This document shows, piece after piece, positions 1 to 10,003 of a stretch of 64,000 bases of DNA. The stretch comes from Bolinopsis microptera. Taxonomy: Eukaryota; Ctenophora; Tentaculata; Lobata; Bolinopsidae. The DNA is taken from contig NC_087076.1 of assembly GCF_026151205.1 (NCBI RefSeq), positions 10,640,902-10,704,901 of the forward strand, in the 5' to 3' direction. Made by a program: the position numbers and the translations under genes. Position 1 is the first letter of the stretch. Each line of letters opens with the position of its first letter. Below the pieces are notes generated by a model. The model did not search any database and had not been told where the DNA came from. It was given only the letters and a program-made list of their open reading frames with translations.

Positions 1-106
1 TAAAATTTCCTCTATTCCGCCTTGTCCGCCCATGTCCCCCTAGCCGTCTATGTCCGCCATTCCCGTCCTTTTTGGGTTCTATGAACAAGCACATGACGGA
101 CGGTCA

Positions 107-131
107 CCCCCCCCCCCCCCCCCCCCCCCCC
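107..131. repeat. poly-C tract
   Basis: An uninterrupted run of 25 C, followed by a short A run. Nothing coding is supported in the first 390 bases. Such runs are prone to length error in assemblies. Confidence 0.95.
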
Positions 132-390
132 AAAAAAATGGTTAATACCTTTACGAGGAAGTTTACACGATTGAAAATTCAAAAACTCCAAAATTAAAAA
201 ACCTGACCCCAAATGCCGGGGGGAGCACACAAATCCACCGCTTTTGAGACACCCTCAAAAAATACTGAAAATCTTCATTCACTTGTACAGTTTAAATGCA
301 ACGTGCTCTCCATCCTTTCTCTTTGGGTGTCGTAAAATATATCGGCTTGTTGAGCGTATTTGTGGGTCAAGTTTTTTGTTTGATAGATCG

Positions 391-830
391 TCCAGATAGT
401 CACTGCGGTGATAACTGAAGACAAAGAAAGCTGTAGCTCCAACAGGGTTGTTGACGTATTTAATTATTTGATGGATTTCGTTCCAGATAGGTCACTGCGT
501 GTGATAATCTGAAGACAGCTATAACCCAAACGGGGTTTTGACTGTATTTTAAAATTATATAAATGGATTCGTCCAGATATTCACTGCGGGTGAAAATCTG
601 AAGACAGCTATAACTCTAACGGTTGTTGACTGTATTGTAATTATTTTACTGGATCCGTCCCCAATAGGTCACTGCGGTGATAATCTGAAGACAGCTATAA
701 CTCAAACGGGGTTGTTGACTGTATTTTTAATTATTTAATGGATTCGCCAGATAGGTCACTGCGGTGATAATCTGACGACAGCTGTAGCCCAGACGGGGTC
801 CTTCGAGCGTATTTTTGTGTAATTTTACAT
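391..830. repeat. tandem repeat, about five copies of an 87-91 bp unit
   Basis: The phrase gtcactgcggtgataat recurs with small changes near positions 391, 482, 572, 659 and 746. Each copy is followed by a block reading close to gacagctataactcaaacg and an AT-rich spacer. Copies differ by a few substitutions and single-base indels, so the array is old. No gene is supported between it and 2.0 kb. Confidence 0.85.
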
Positions 831-1837
831 GCAATCTTGAGAGAAATTGGGCTAGCATTGCAGGAAAAAGGAAAACCGGGGAATGTATTACTGTCACACT
901 TTTCTCTCTCTTTCGTGACAGAATAACTTCTAACCGTGTTACCTTTTCTCGCCAATGACAAAGCAAAAAGGATAACCGATTGGACTGGGGAGGAAGTGTA
1001 TACATTGGCAGCACACTACCGTCCAATCGTAAGCATTTATAATGTTAGTTATTAGGTATTTAATTTTGGATTTGGTTTAATTTGTGGTAAAGTTATTCTA
1101 TTCTTAATAAAGAATTTGTTTTACAGGATTTTGTACATACGACAAATACGCGGTATATTTATTGGTCAACTAAAGGTCTTTCTAACATAAACCTCCCCTA
1201 AAATGTCCACCCCACCCCTAAAACGCCACTCTTGAATGATTGGATCCCATCTTCTTAAAAAGTAATCTCACCTAATCATTGTAACTCCTAAACATAAAAA
1301 AATATCATTCAGACCCTGCCACATCCTGAAATTGAATCTAAAATGAGCCCCAAGGGCAATTTTTTTCACTTTGTACGAATTTTTTACTTTGAAAAAAAAG
1401 CGCACAATTTAATAACTCTTGAAGTAATTATTAATTAACTCGGTTTTGGTCTAGGATAGTGATATTTACATATTTTAGAATTTTACATATGATGCTGGAT
1501 GATAATGGAAAGTTATACATTACTCAATATTACTACCCTCCCCAAAATGACACCTGCCGCCCCCTAAATGGAATTTTATCAATTCTGGCTTGAAGACAAG
1601 CAAGCACCATAAAATGAAGGACCAGGCCTATTAAAACATCATATTAGCATCTAATGGTTATATGGTAAGCTTTGGCAGCTCAAGGCTCGTTTTATTTTAT
1701 TAATCGCAATAAACATCCCTAAAAAGTCTAATTATCCCCCCTAAATTTCATTTACCTGATCAAAATTACTCAGCCAGGCTTTTTCCTAAGATGCAATGCC
1801 ATACCTCACATTTCGTTAATATTGATGTAAAAAAGTA

Positions 1838-1972
1838 ACAAGTGCCGGGCCCCCGGGACCGGGATGAAAAATGTGACTTGACAGTTGACCGGGACCGGGA
1901 CCGGGACCGGGATAGCTCAAAATTGCCAATCCCGGTACCGGGATTCCCGGTACCGGGAATCCCGGTCACCTC
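1838..1972. repeat. CCCGG-rich palindromic minisatellite, probable non-autonomous transposon
   Basis: Short units of the type gggaccgggaccggga alternate with the self-complementary unit cccggtaccggg. A 12-19 base phrase (gtaataaaggat) is duplicated just downstream. The composition is strikingly different from the AT-rich surroundings. Minus-strand frames here spell Arg-Ser and Gly-Thr-Pro repeats, which are translations of the repeat and not a protein gene. Confidence 0.7.
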
Positions 1973-2039
1973 CTGTAATAAAGGATTTTAGAGCCTGTAA
2001 TAAAGGATCTTAGAGTCTCTACGTAATAACATTTTCCAG

Positions 2040-2486
2040 GCTGATATAACGATAGACGGCACCAGAAAACCAACGATAACAAACCCCCTCCCCCGCGGTC
2101 TCCTTGATAATGATGTAACTGTAGAGCTTTGCATTATTGGTAAGTGCCAACTGGTCTTCCTCTCAGTGAGTTCAGCTTCTAACAGTGCGACTCTGCTTTC
2201 AGTTTCACCAATCTTCTTAAATCCAAGCTAAGGTTAAAATTATCTGCCTTCAGACCTTAATTAATCGGACAGCTACAATTGTTGAAATATCCGACTTCAG
2301 AATGCGCGAGGTTACAATTGGAAGACGGTCTTACGGACGATGCTGTGATTCCGGTCCAGGAAGGAGACGTAATCACCTTCAAATGTAGCAAACTTAAACA
2401 CCTTAATGTTGGGGCACGGACAGCTACCTGTGTTAGTGACACTGACTATGTGTTCTCTGGAGAAAGTCCAAGATGTGTCAGACCGA
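2040..2486 (+). CDS. sushi (CCP) domain protein, two internal exons (partial gene)
   Basis: Exon 2040-2139 lies between attttccag and a GTAAGT donor; it is open and reads ADITIDGTRKP and onward, of unknown fold. It ends in phase 1. Exon 2301-2486 (186 bp, 62 codons, phase 1 at both ends) begins after ccgacttcag and encodes one complement-control (sushi) module with four cysteines in the expected order (SEC, FKC, ATC, PRC) and ends at a GTAAGA donor. A single sushi module on a symmetric phase-1 exon is the usual arrangement in secreted and adhesion proteins. First and last exons were not found; they may lie left of the window or be lost. No ligand or function can be assigned. Another phase-1 sushi gene is at 20.6-21.5 kb, but homology beyond that module is not evident. 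Confidence 0.7.
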
Positions 2487-3591
2487 GTAAGATACTGTTT
2501 ATAATATATTTAGATTTTGTAAATTATTGTAGTCTTGAGTTTGAGTCAATGATAAGCAGTATACCACGAGGCTGGTTATTGTTTAGCATTGATTTCAAAG
2601 TTAACAATATTATTCCTCCAAAATAGTTTATCGAATTTATCAAATAAATCCCTTATTTTTGAAGTTCAATCGATACTCTGTGGACCATGAGTGGACCGTG
2701 GGTGAAAACTGAACATTAACAAACTGCAGAATTATTAGCAAACGCTATTATTGTTTACTAGTGTAACCCGGCCTTCGGCCGGGATTTTACTGCCGCAGTT
2801 AAATAGGGTAGGAGCATTTACCCGTTGAGTCAAAACCCGCATTAGGTGAGCAATTCTAGTCGGAGTGCCTTCACGTATCCAATGGTATCTTAAACAATAG
2901 TAATAGTATCTTAAACAATAATCAATAGAAATTAACCCTAAACACCACACCCGCCTATCATTTTTGTGGACACGCATAACATTGTCGTATGAAAGTATGA
3001 ACTCTCTCTCTGCAGTCCAAACAGTGCCCCCTCCCCTAATAAGATTATAATATAGACAGCGAATCTTACCCGGGTAACTCAATTACACTAATTATGCAGC
3101 TACATATGCGAGCCCCGTAACTCTTACCGTTCTGCCCAAGCCATTTTATGTAACATTTGTGGTACAAAACCATCAATTAAACCACTTACCAACGACCGAT
3201 TTGATGAAAGCAAGCTTCTAAATTCGGGATAGCCTGTGGCAGGCAACGCCCGATTCTAATGCTTCTACAGACCTACACAAGTGTAAGTAAGTAGGTAAAT
3301 ATTTCATGCTAGGCATGTGGCACCCATTACGGTAACCATCCATTGAGTTTTTGCTTTTTCGCTGTACTATATTGCACAGCTCCCCATTTAACCCTCACAC
3401 ACGATTTCTCGAGCATTCGGCTGGGTGGACCGGGAGGGTGCATAAATCCTATGGGATCCTTAGCAGAACGTCGACGACGCTCACCCCAAAAAACCTTTAT
3501 CATTTAACTTCGTCAGAGTTTTGTCGGCACTTTACCGAAAAAATCAGTCCCGCAACTCTTACCGTTTTCTTGATTAAGCCGCTCGGAAATT

Positions 3592-3623
<32 letters not shown>

Positions 3624-4143
3624 AAAACACACATTCTGGGATTATTAGTTAGATACTTGCTCTTGTTGAATAATTGAAGATGAAAGGAGACTAGAGGAAT
3701 TGAGGGGCAGGAGTCTCACACAATAATAATAATATAAAAACACTGACATTCCTGAAATACCAACAGTTGTCACCTTTTGAGAAGAACAATCCCCTTATGA
3801 GTGCCAGTTAGCTCATCTTGATAATGTTTCCGATGTTGTAAATTGAATATCATGGGACGAATGCAACCTTACTCCCGCTAGGTTTAACTTACACACAGTA
3901 TTTATTTACCACCGTTTTCCTCTGATATCAAAATTCGGTTAACAAAATGTTTGCCGCAAATGTTTCAAATAATCACCCGAAATTCGCCAAATTTGTGGCA
4001 CACAAAGCAATTTTAGGTACGTATGGAATTGCTACTTGTAATTATTTGTGAAGGCCATGAATTTAAGTGCATTTGCTTTCTTGATTCAGTTATTCATGGA
4101 ATGAGTAAGGAATGACATTGAAATAAACAAACAGCTGAGGAAT
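2487..4143. other. gene-poor stretch with a (GACA)n microsatellite
   Basis: No exon with supported splice sites was found. The only clear structure is a perfect GACA tetranucleotide microsatellite at about 3596-3624. Open frames here are short and show no family signature. Confidence 0.6.
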
Positions 4144-4308
4144 ATCAGATCAACTGATCTGATCAGACAAGCTGGTTTCACCTGACACACCAGCCAATCA
4201 CTAGCTTCCAAATTGCAGAGATTCAGGCCAGCTGATCATCAGGTCCGGTCTGACATCTGATAACTCCTTGTTGTATCACGTGATCTTATCAAGAAGGGTG
4301 GTATAAAT
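4144..4308 (+). promoter_or_regulatory. promoter region: inverted repeat, E-box palindrome and TATA box
   Basis: A perfect inverted repeat occupies 4144-4163 (arms atcagatc and gatctgat, 4-base loop). A 10-bp palindrome with an E-box core, atcacgtgat, lies at 4275-4284. A TATA box, tataaat, lies at 4302-4308. The TATA box is about 200 bp before the ATG of the intronless gene at 4504, a plausible distance allowing an untranslated leader of roughly 170 bases. Positions are read directly; the promoter role is inferred from spacing. Confidence 0.5.
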
Positions 4309-4503
4309 GTGAGCAAAAACAATATCAACATTGTCTAATTATTGCTAGCTAATATTTACCACCTCCTTGATTCGAACATAATTAGATACAAGAACCTCTA
4401 GATAGTTGTACCAGCACCAACTTTCACTTACTCACTTCTTACTTCTATAACTTCACAACCAGTACTTCTGACTTTAACCTACTTCATAGTTTAACAACCC
4501 AGA

Positions 4504-5043
4504 ATGTTCCAATATTTCCCACCCATCCTGTCAGGCACCCTCTCCTCTGACCCCATCTCACCTCAAGATGACATGAAGAGTGTGTTCTCGTTCTACATCA
4601 GGGAACCCACCAACATCAACCCTTTCAACCCCACCTCCATGTCAACCCCCAGGAAATCTCACCACGTCTCCATGCCTAACCTCCCTGCCAAACCCACTTC
4701 AATGAAACTACACAACGTCTCCCTGGATACCAAGAAGAAGAGGAAGATTGCTCCTCTTCACAAGACCCCATCTCTCCGACCCTTCCTGATCCGAATACAG
4801 AGCAGTGCGGATAACCTCGAGAACACTAAAGATACTCTCAGCAGAAAAGAGTTTACCAAACCCTCTAAAGGGAGAAGATCCACAACCGGGGGTCAAGCAG
4901 AGAGAACCAGAGCTGGAAATGTTAGGGGTGGTGTGTTCTGGCTGAAGGGATGTTCTCTGGGTTTGAAGAGAAAGCTGTCCTGCAAACCTGTCACTTCTGA
5001 TGATTCTGTCATGACGAAACAGCGCGCTTATTACTTTATTTGA
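4504..5043 (+). CDS. intronless 179-aa basic Ser/Pro/Lys-rich protein, unknown
   Basis: This is a single-exon open frame from ATG 4504 to TGA 5043, markedly richer in GC than its flanks and with an Asn/Ser/Pro/Thr-rich N-terminal third. It contains MSTPRKSHHVSMPNLP near residues 40-55, a lysine cluster KKKRK near residue 77 that could be a nuclear localisation signal, and a basic C-terminal half. No membrane segment, signal peptide or known domain is visible. A TATA box at 4302 and an E-box palindrome at 4275 support independent transcription. It lies on the strand opposite the aminoacylase-like exon at 5.3 kb and could be nested in that gene's first intron. I do not recognise the family; it may be lineage-restricted. 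Confidence 0.55.
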   Translation: MFQYFPPILSGTLSSDPISPQDDMKSVFSFYIREPTNINPFNPTSMSTPRKSHHVSMPNLPAKPTSMKLHNVSLDTKKKRKIAPLHKTPSLRPFLIRIQSSADNLENTKDTLSRKEFTKPSKGRRSTTGGQAERTRAGNVRGGVFWLKGCSLGLKRKLSCKPVTSDDSVMTKQRAYYFI

Positions 5044-5327
5044 ATTTTTGTTAGGTTGAAATTTGAATGTTAAAATGTTGACAAGTTTAGTATTGGTTAG
5101 AATGATTTTGTACATATTTAATGTAATTGAGTATATTAACACATGTTGTTACCCTAATGACTTGTTTATTTCTTACCAATAGCTAAAGTTTATTGTTCCA
5201 CTTTCGTAAGGCGGGGATTTAAGTTGATGACAAATACTATCAAACCTCTGATTTCAAAAGGGTGAGTATTCAGATCATAACATATAACAGTAAAATATAA
5301 CAGTAAGCATCTCAAATAAACGGTTAC

Positions 5328-5477
5328 CTCAAGCCCAATATCAGCCACATAGTCCAGCAGCCAGAGTCGAGATTCTTTGTACGCTGGGTCAGGGTGAACA
5401 GTTCGTATCTTGAGGAACTCGACAAACTTCTGGACCTCTGGAGGGTGTTCCATCCGAGATTTCTTGGGAGCTGACAT
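5328..5477 (-). CDS. ACY1: aminoacylase-1-like, first coding exon only
   Basis: On the minus strand, ATG at 5477 opens a 150-bp exon (50 codons) ending at a GTAACC donor. The peptide contains EHPPEVQKFVEFLKIRTVHP followed by DPAYKE and a hydrophobic stretch ending in GLE. This matches the N-terminal region of aminoacylase-1 (M20 family zinc amidohydrolase that removes the acyl group from N-acyl amino acids in the cytosol), whose human form carries the same EHP, RTVQPKPDY and GL pattern. None of the metal-binding exons (the HTD motif or the EEVGG motif) is found between here and position 1. Either the next intron is longer than 5.3 kb and hosts the plus-strand genes at 2.0 and 4.5 kb, or this is an orphan exon. 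Confidence 0.6.
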
Positions 5478-5930
5478 GCGGCTATCTGGTGGGTTAGAGT
5501 TAGTGGGTTGGTAGACTGATGCGAGCTTCGTTTGTAAGAAATATGTATTGTTTATATAGATTTGTAAACAATTTTCAAATTTACTTTGATAGATCTGAAA
5601 ATACATTTTTTCTTTGGAATTCTAGCAGAAGTTTGGCACGGTAAATTACTTGAAGGCGATTCTCAGATCTTTAAAAAATTAAACGATTGGATTTGGATGA
5701 TCTGATAGGCGCTTTCTTGATAACTACCAAACTGTCACAAAAGTGGTTATGTTTTCCATGGTCGAATAATGGACGGATAAAAGTTACGGGAGAATATTTC
5801 AGGCATTTCCCTAAGTAAACTTAAACCATAAAGTTTCAAATAATAGTCCATCGTAATATATAAATATGAGACAACATAATGCATATCATTACTCATTAGT
5901 AGCACAAGCTGGTCTTTATAGACTTAGTAC

Positions 5931-6160
5931 CACGTGACCGGAATAAAATAGATTTAGATCCCATTAAACCTGGATCAATTTAACAACCATCCATGTATAA
6001 TAGGTTTAACCACACAAGTCACCATGGCAACCAGCAATAATCACTCTCAATATATATCCTGGATGACCTCTCCGTCGTTTGAAAGTAGCCGGATATTTTT
6101 CGAGCGTTTTGCTGAGTACAATCGAACAAGCTGCAGTTAATTAAATTGACGTGTCACGTG
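5931..6160. promoter_or_regulatory. candidate bidirectional promoter with two CACGTGAC sites
   Basis: The gap between the minus-strand aminoacylase-like start (5477) and the plus-strand coiled-coil gene carries two copies of CACGTGAC, at 5931-5938 and 6155-6162. This is the binding consensus of bHLH-zip factors such as USF or TFE. The head-to-head arrangement suggests shared control, but only the motif and geometry are seen. Confidence 0.35.
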
Positions 6161-6495
6161 ACTTTAACGAAGCTACAATCACTGGTCCACCTGAAATGTC
6201 TCCAGGTAAGAAAGTTATTAAGTTATTACCACGTACCACGAACTGAGTCCGGAAATAACTCTAGAACGTGCACAAGATACTTAGATTCGAGCTAGAAACC
6301 GATTGTTCGTTGTAACCGTGTAATTTGACGTTAAAGTGTTCTGACTTTACCAGCTTATTGTCCGTTTCTTAAGTCTAACATCCTCAGTCTAGAATCGGCT
6401 GCTTTTCTGTCTTACGATAGTTATTTTCGACTGTTTGGCGTTAGATCTCGAAAGATCAAATTGCGCATGTGAGGTAAACATTTGGGGAGACGATC

Positions 6496-7478
6496 ATGCG
6501 GCTGTCCAAAGAATCTCAAATCCTGGACCTAAACACCAAACAACTGAACAGAAGATTGGAGAATGTTCTCGATCAGAAACTGCAGGTCAGCTTTTAATCA
6601 CAGTTCTGTTATTTGATGCCGTTGTGTACCAGCTAATCAAGGTTTATTGATCTATATGAGGTTCGTGTGGACGTCTTCATACCAATTACATCATCATACG
6701 ATCGTAAACTTAAAGTGCAAATTATTGTTTGCAGAGTCTTAAATCCCGGACTTCCAGGCCGGACTTTATTTGAACTTAAACAATTATCTTTTAACCTAGT
6801 GCGTTTGGTATCCAGAGGTCACCAATATAATGCAGTACAATTATCTGGTTCCAAGACACCAGACGCCGCCAGTAATTGGTTTTAATTATAATGCCTAGAA
6901 TGACTGGAATGACTAATGACCCCGCCTAGTAATTGGTCTAAATACTGTTACCCAGGTGTTGGACACGCTGAAGGAAGAGCAGAGAAGAGGCCGTGAGAGA
7001 ACTATGACACAGCTTGTGTTGCGGACTGCCAGATATCATCACAGATTAGAGGTAAGAAACCCATTACGGTACTGTACCATAAATCTCAAAACGTTTGAAT
7101 TTGATAATGTGCCGTTTTTTCCCCGAGTACATCATTTGATAACCATTCAAATTAAATAAGTTGTATTAGTAATGAACCAATCGAGGTAGTGTGGAAAAGC
7201 CAATGTAATGTTCACTATATACTGAAATGGCATCGATCAAATTAAGTCACTGAATCCGTTATCATCAAAAATACCCCCAACAGGAGCTACAAGAACAAGA
7301 TTTACATGGCCGGTCAGTAAAACCCGGGCTGGGCGTGCTAAAGGAAGATAAGAGCGTAGAGACGACCAAACTGCCGCCCATCCAGCAGCACAGCAGCCTC
7401 AAAACCAAGATGATCACCCTCGTTCACACCAAACAGAACCCCCTCTTTCAGCGACATCTCAGATTACCACCTTTGTAA
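6496..7478 (+). CDS. small coiled-coil protein, three exons, about 126 aa
   Basis: Three exons join in phase 0: 6496-6585 (30 codons from ATG), 6956-7051 (32 codons, after tacccag) and 7284-7478 (64 codons plus TAA, after cccaacag), with donors GTCAGC and GTAAGA. The product begins MRLSKESQILDLNTKQLNRR, is predicted to be a coiled coil over its first 70 residues (LDTLKEEQRRGRERTMTQL), and ends in a basic proline-containing tail FQRHLRLPPL. The start is uncertain. A good ATG-plus-donor exon (MSP, 6196-6205) lies upstream, but no acceptor was found that joins it in frame, since a TAA precedes codon 1 closely. I do not recognise the family; an axonemal or centrosomal role would be only a guess from the coiled coil. 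Confidence 0.6.
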
Positions 7479-8200
7479 TGAGTGTGGACTTGTTCTTATT
7501 ACGAGTTATAGGAGGCACGTACAATGTACATGACATTGAAAAAACTGAGTAAAACTGAGTTAAAACTGATTGTTAAAAGAAGAACGGTCGGGTTGTATTC
7601 TCACTTAAACAGTGCAGTAACAGCTGTGATGTGTTCACTTCCTTGATTAACACTGTCTGTGCTGATGAGTAGACGGGTTAAATTAAGTACCAACTCTGAG
7701 TACTGATGTATATGGTGTACTTGTAGTGTGTACAACTACATGTATTACATGGCGTGACAATAAGATGATAAATAATAATACATTATTTCATATATCTTCA
7801 TGGAGACACCTTGCACTCTATGGAGAATAATGTATATTATAGTATGCCGAGGATCAGATTCTGTATATGCATGAGTTATCTCAAATTCTATCGTATTGAA
7901 TCAAGAACTGTACGGAACTTTTCAAGAAAGCACAAGATGGGTACACGATTACATTTACCTGAATACTGTTTCTTAATAAATCGAACCGTACGAGGTGTTA
8001 ATATCTGTTGGCATGTCTTTTTATAACTTATAACGCTTACTTAACACAATATTAATATTAATATTAAGGGGACCATTAGTAGTTTAAATATTTAATATGC
8101 CCCTAAAACAGTATACAAAACGAAGCAAAAGGAAGTCAAAGCAAGCTCTCATTCCACAAGGCACTGTTTAATGTTGTTCAGAGGTGATTCTTCCGTGGTG

Positions 8201-8275
8201 ACAATTCACACTTCACATGTGACAGTTGACACTTCACATGTTACAGTTGACACTTCACATGTGACAGTTCACATT
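8201..8275. repeat. tandem repeat, about 3.5 copies of a 21-bp unit
   Basis: The unit cacttcacatgtgacagttg repeats with one or two changes per copy. It sits about 700 bp downstream of the coiled-coil gene. Confidence 0.85.
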
Positions 8276-8730
8276 GCATAATATGATGATTGGGCCTCAT
8301 CAGGGGGAACATTCACGAAATTTCAGAACCATTCAGTATAATCAATAATATTAATTGTAATTCTCCTACTTTAAGTTTACAAGCGTACTCTAGATCTATA
8401 AAACGGGGCACCGCTTAGTCTACAATTTTGCTAACTAACAATAGAATACGAGGTTGGTTATGCATCAGATTGTAAAGTAGTTATCATGTTATCCATTGTC
8501 TCAATCAGCTCCCAATAAGATTACATAATGACAATGTGAATGTGACTTTTTGAGTTAGAACATCATGTCCTTTAAGTCTAATATTATCGGTACTTCTGGC
8601 TCACGGAACGTTATCAAATTTCATATGCGACTCAAAGTTGTTCGATAAAAAACTAAATTGAAAGATATCCTGAATTGCAAATTCTATCTTTATGAATATC
8701 TTTCTCATCCAGTCGAAGTTCTTTTGTCGA

Positions 8731-8850
8731 ACTTTAGTACGTGTCGAACTAGAGTCCAGGTAGCGCACTCTAGTTCGACAAAGTCGACCTTTAAATTTTG
8801 TCGAACTATAGTACGTGTCGAACTAGAGTGCGTGTCGAACTAAAGTACGT
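8731..8850. repeat. palindrome plus tandem GTCGAACTA repeats
   Basis: The 14-bp arms tgtcgaactagagt (8742-8755) and actctagttcgaca (8767-8780) form a perfect hairpin with an 11-base loop. The same word then recurs directly as a ~19-bp tandem of the form gtcgaactakagtacgt. This is probably the end of a non-autonomous transposon. From 8.85 to 10.0 kb nothing coding is visible. Confidence 0.8.
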
Positions 8851-10003
8851 GTACCCAGGGGGAAATGTAGTGAGATAGGGTATTACAATAGAAATGTGTG
8901 TAGTATATAGTATATTGAGCTATCAAATAAAGGGGAAGTACTGCGCAAAATAATGGCCTGACGCAAAGTATTGAACACTCTTAGAGAGTAATTATCACTT
9001 AGAAGATAACGATTTTGTAGTGTTAAAATACATTGTGTGAATAGTTTGTAGGTTACAGCAGAATAAGACAAACAGATTGGAACTGCTGACAATTTGGAAT
9101 CTATTACATAGACCATAATTCAATTCCCGCTCTCGGCACATCTCACCCTTGCTTTTCACGAAAATGTACTTCCTTACTGCCTTAATCCAGTTAGCTGCAT
9201 GATTGGACCTCTGACCCAACACAGAGAATTATATAGACCATAATTGTCACTTAGTCACACGTTGGCTTTCGCCACGATTAGTGAAACGACAATGGGGGTC
9301 ACGACGTGATACAAGACCATAATAAGACATGACAAACTCCTCACAAATTCAAAAGGCTTCAAGAACTGGAAATTTCAAGTTTAAAATGTTTACATTGTGT
9401 CAGAAAACACGGCCTTGAAAAGGGTGATTTGGCGGGAAAAGAAAGTAAAAAGGTGGTTAATTACCACCTGTGATTCACAATAATGCGCCGGTTTCTGAGT
9501 AAACTCAGAAAATTATGTTAATAATCTCGCATATAAAAGAGTGTAAATTTGATCATGATATAAATTGAATAATTTATTATATTTTACATTATAAATACAC
9601 TTGAAAAACATTTGTTTTGTCACATTTAGCGTTAAAACATTCAGTAATGAAAAGATGTGGAAATATAATAAGGCAATCGTAATGAAAGTCATTATTACCA
9701 TAACATGTCATATTGATATCGTAACGGAACCCTTAATAATAATAAATTACAGCCCGCTGTAATACAATCATTAAAGCTCTAATGTGATTACTTCTGACTC
9801 TGATAAATAAAAATATCATGCTTTATATTATTGTATCATACTCACTGTACTTAAATTCACGTCTTAACAGCGAGTGTAAGTACATGATACTGTATGATAA
9901 TCTGAAAATAAGAAAGCACTATTAAAGTAAAACAAGTTGGTATCCTTAAGATTTGTAGTGAAGAGATTGTTGAAGTAGATTAGGAAGATATCATTAAGAG
10001 ATA

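Noticed and set aside
391-830. Regular repeats as a possible CRISPR array
   Set aside because: Units are contiguous degenerate tandems with no unique spacers, in a eukaryotic genome.
727-1026. 99-codon minus-strand frame next to the 88-bp tandem array
   Set aside because: It runs into the degenerate tandem repeat and no partner exon or domain is visible. Probably an open frame inside a repeat.
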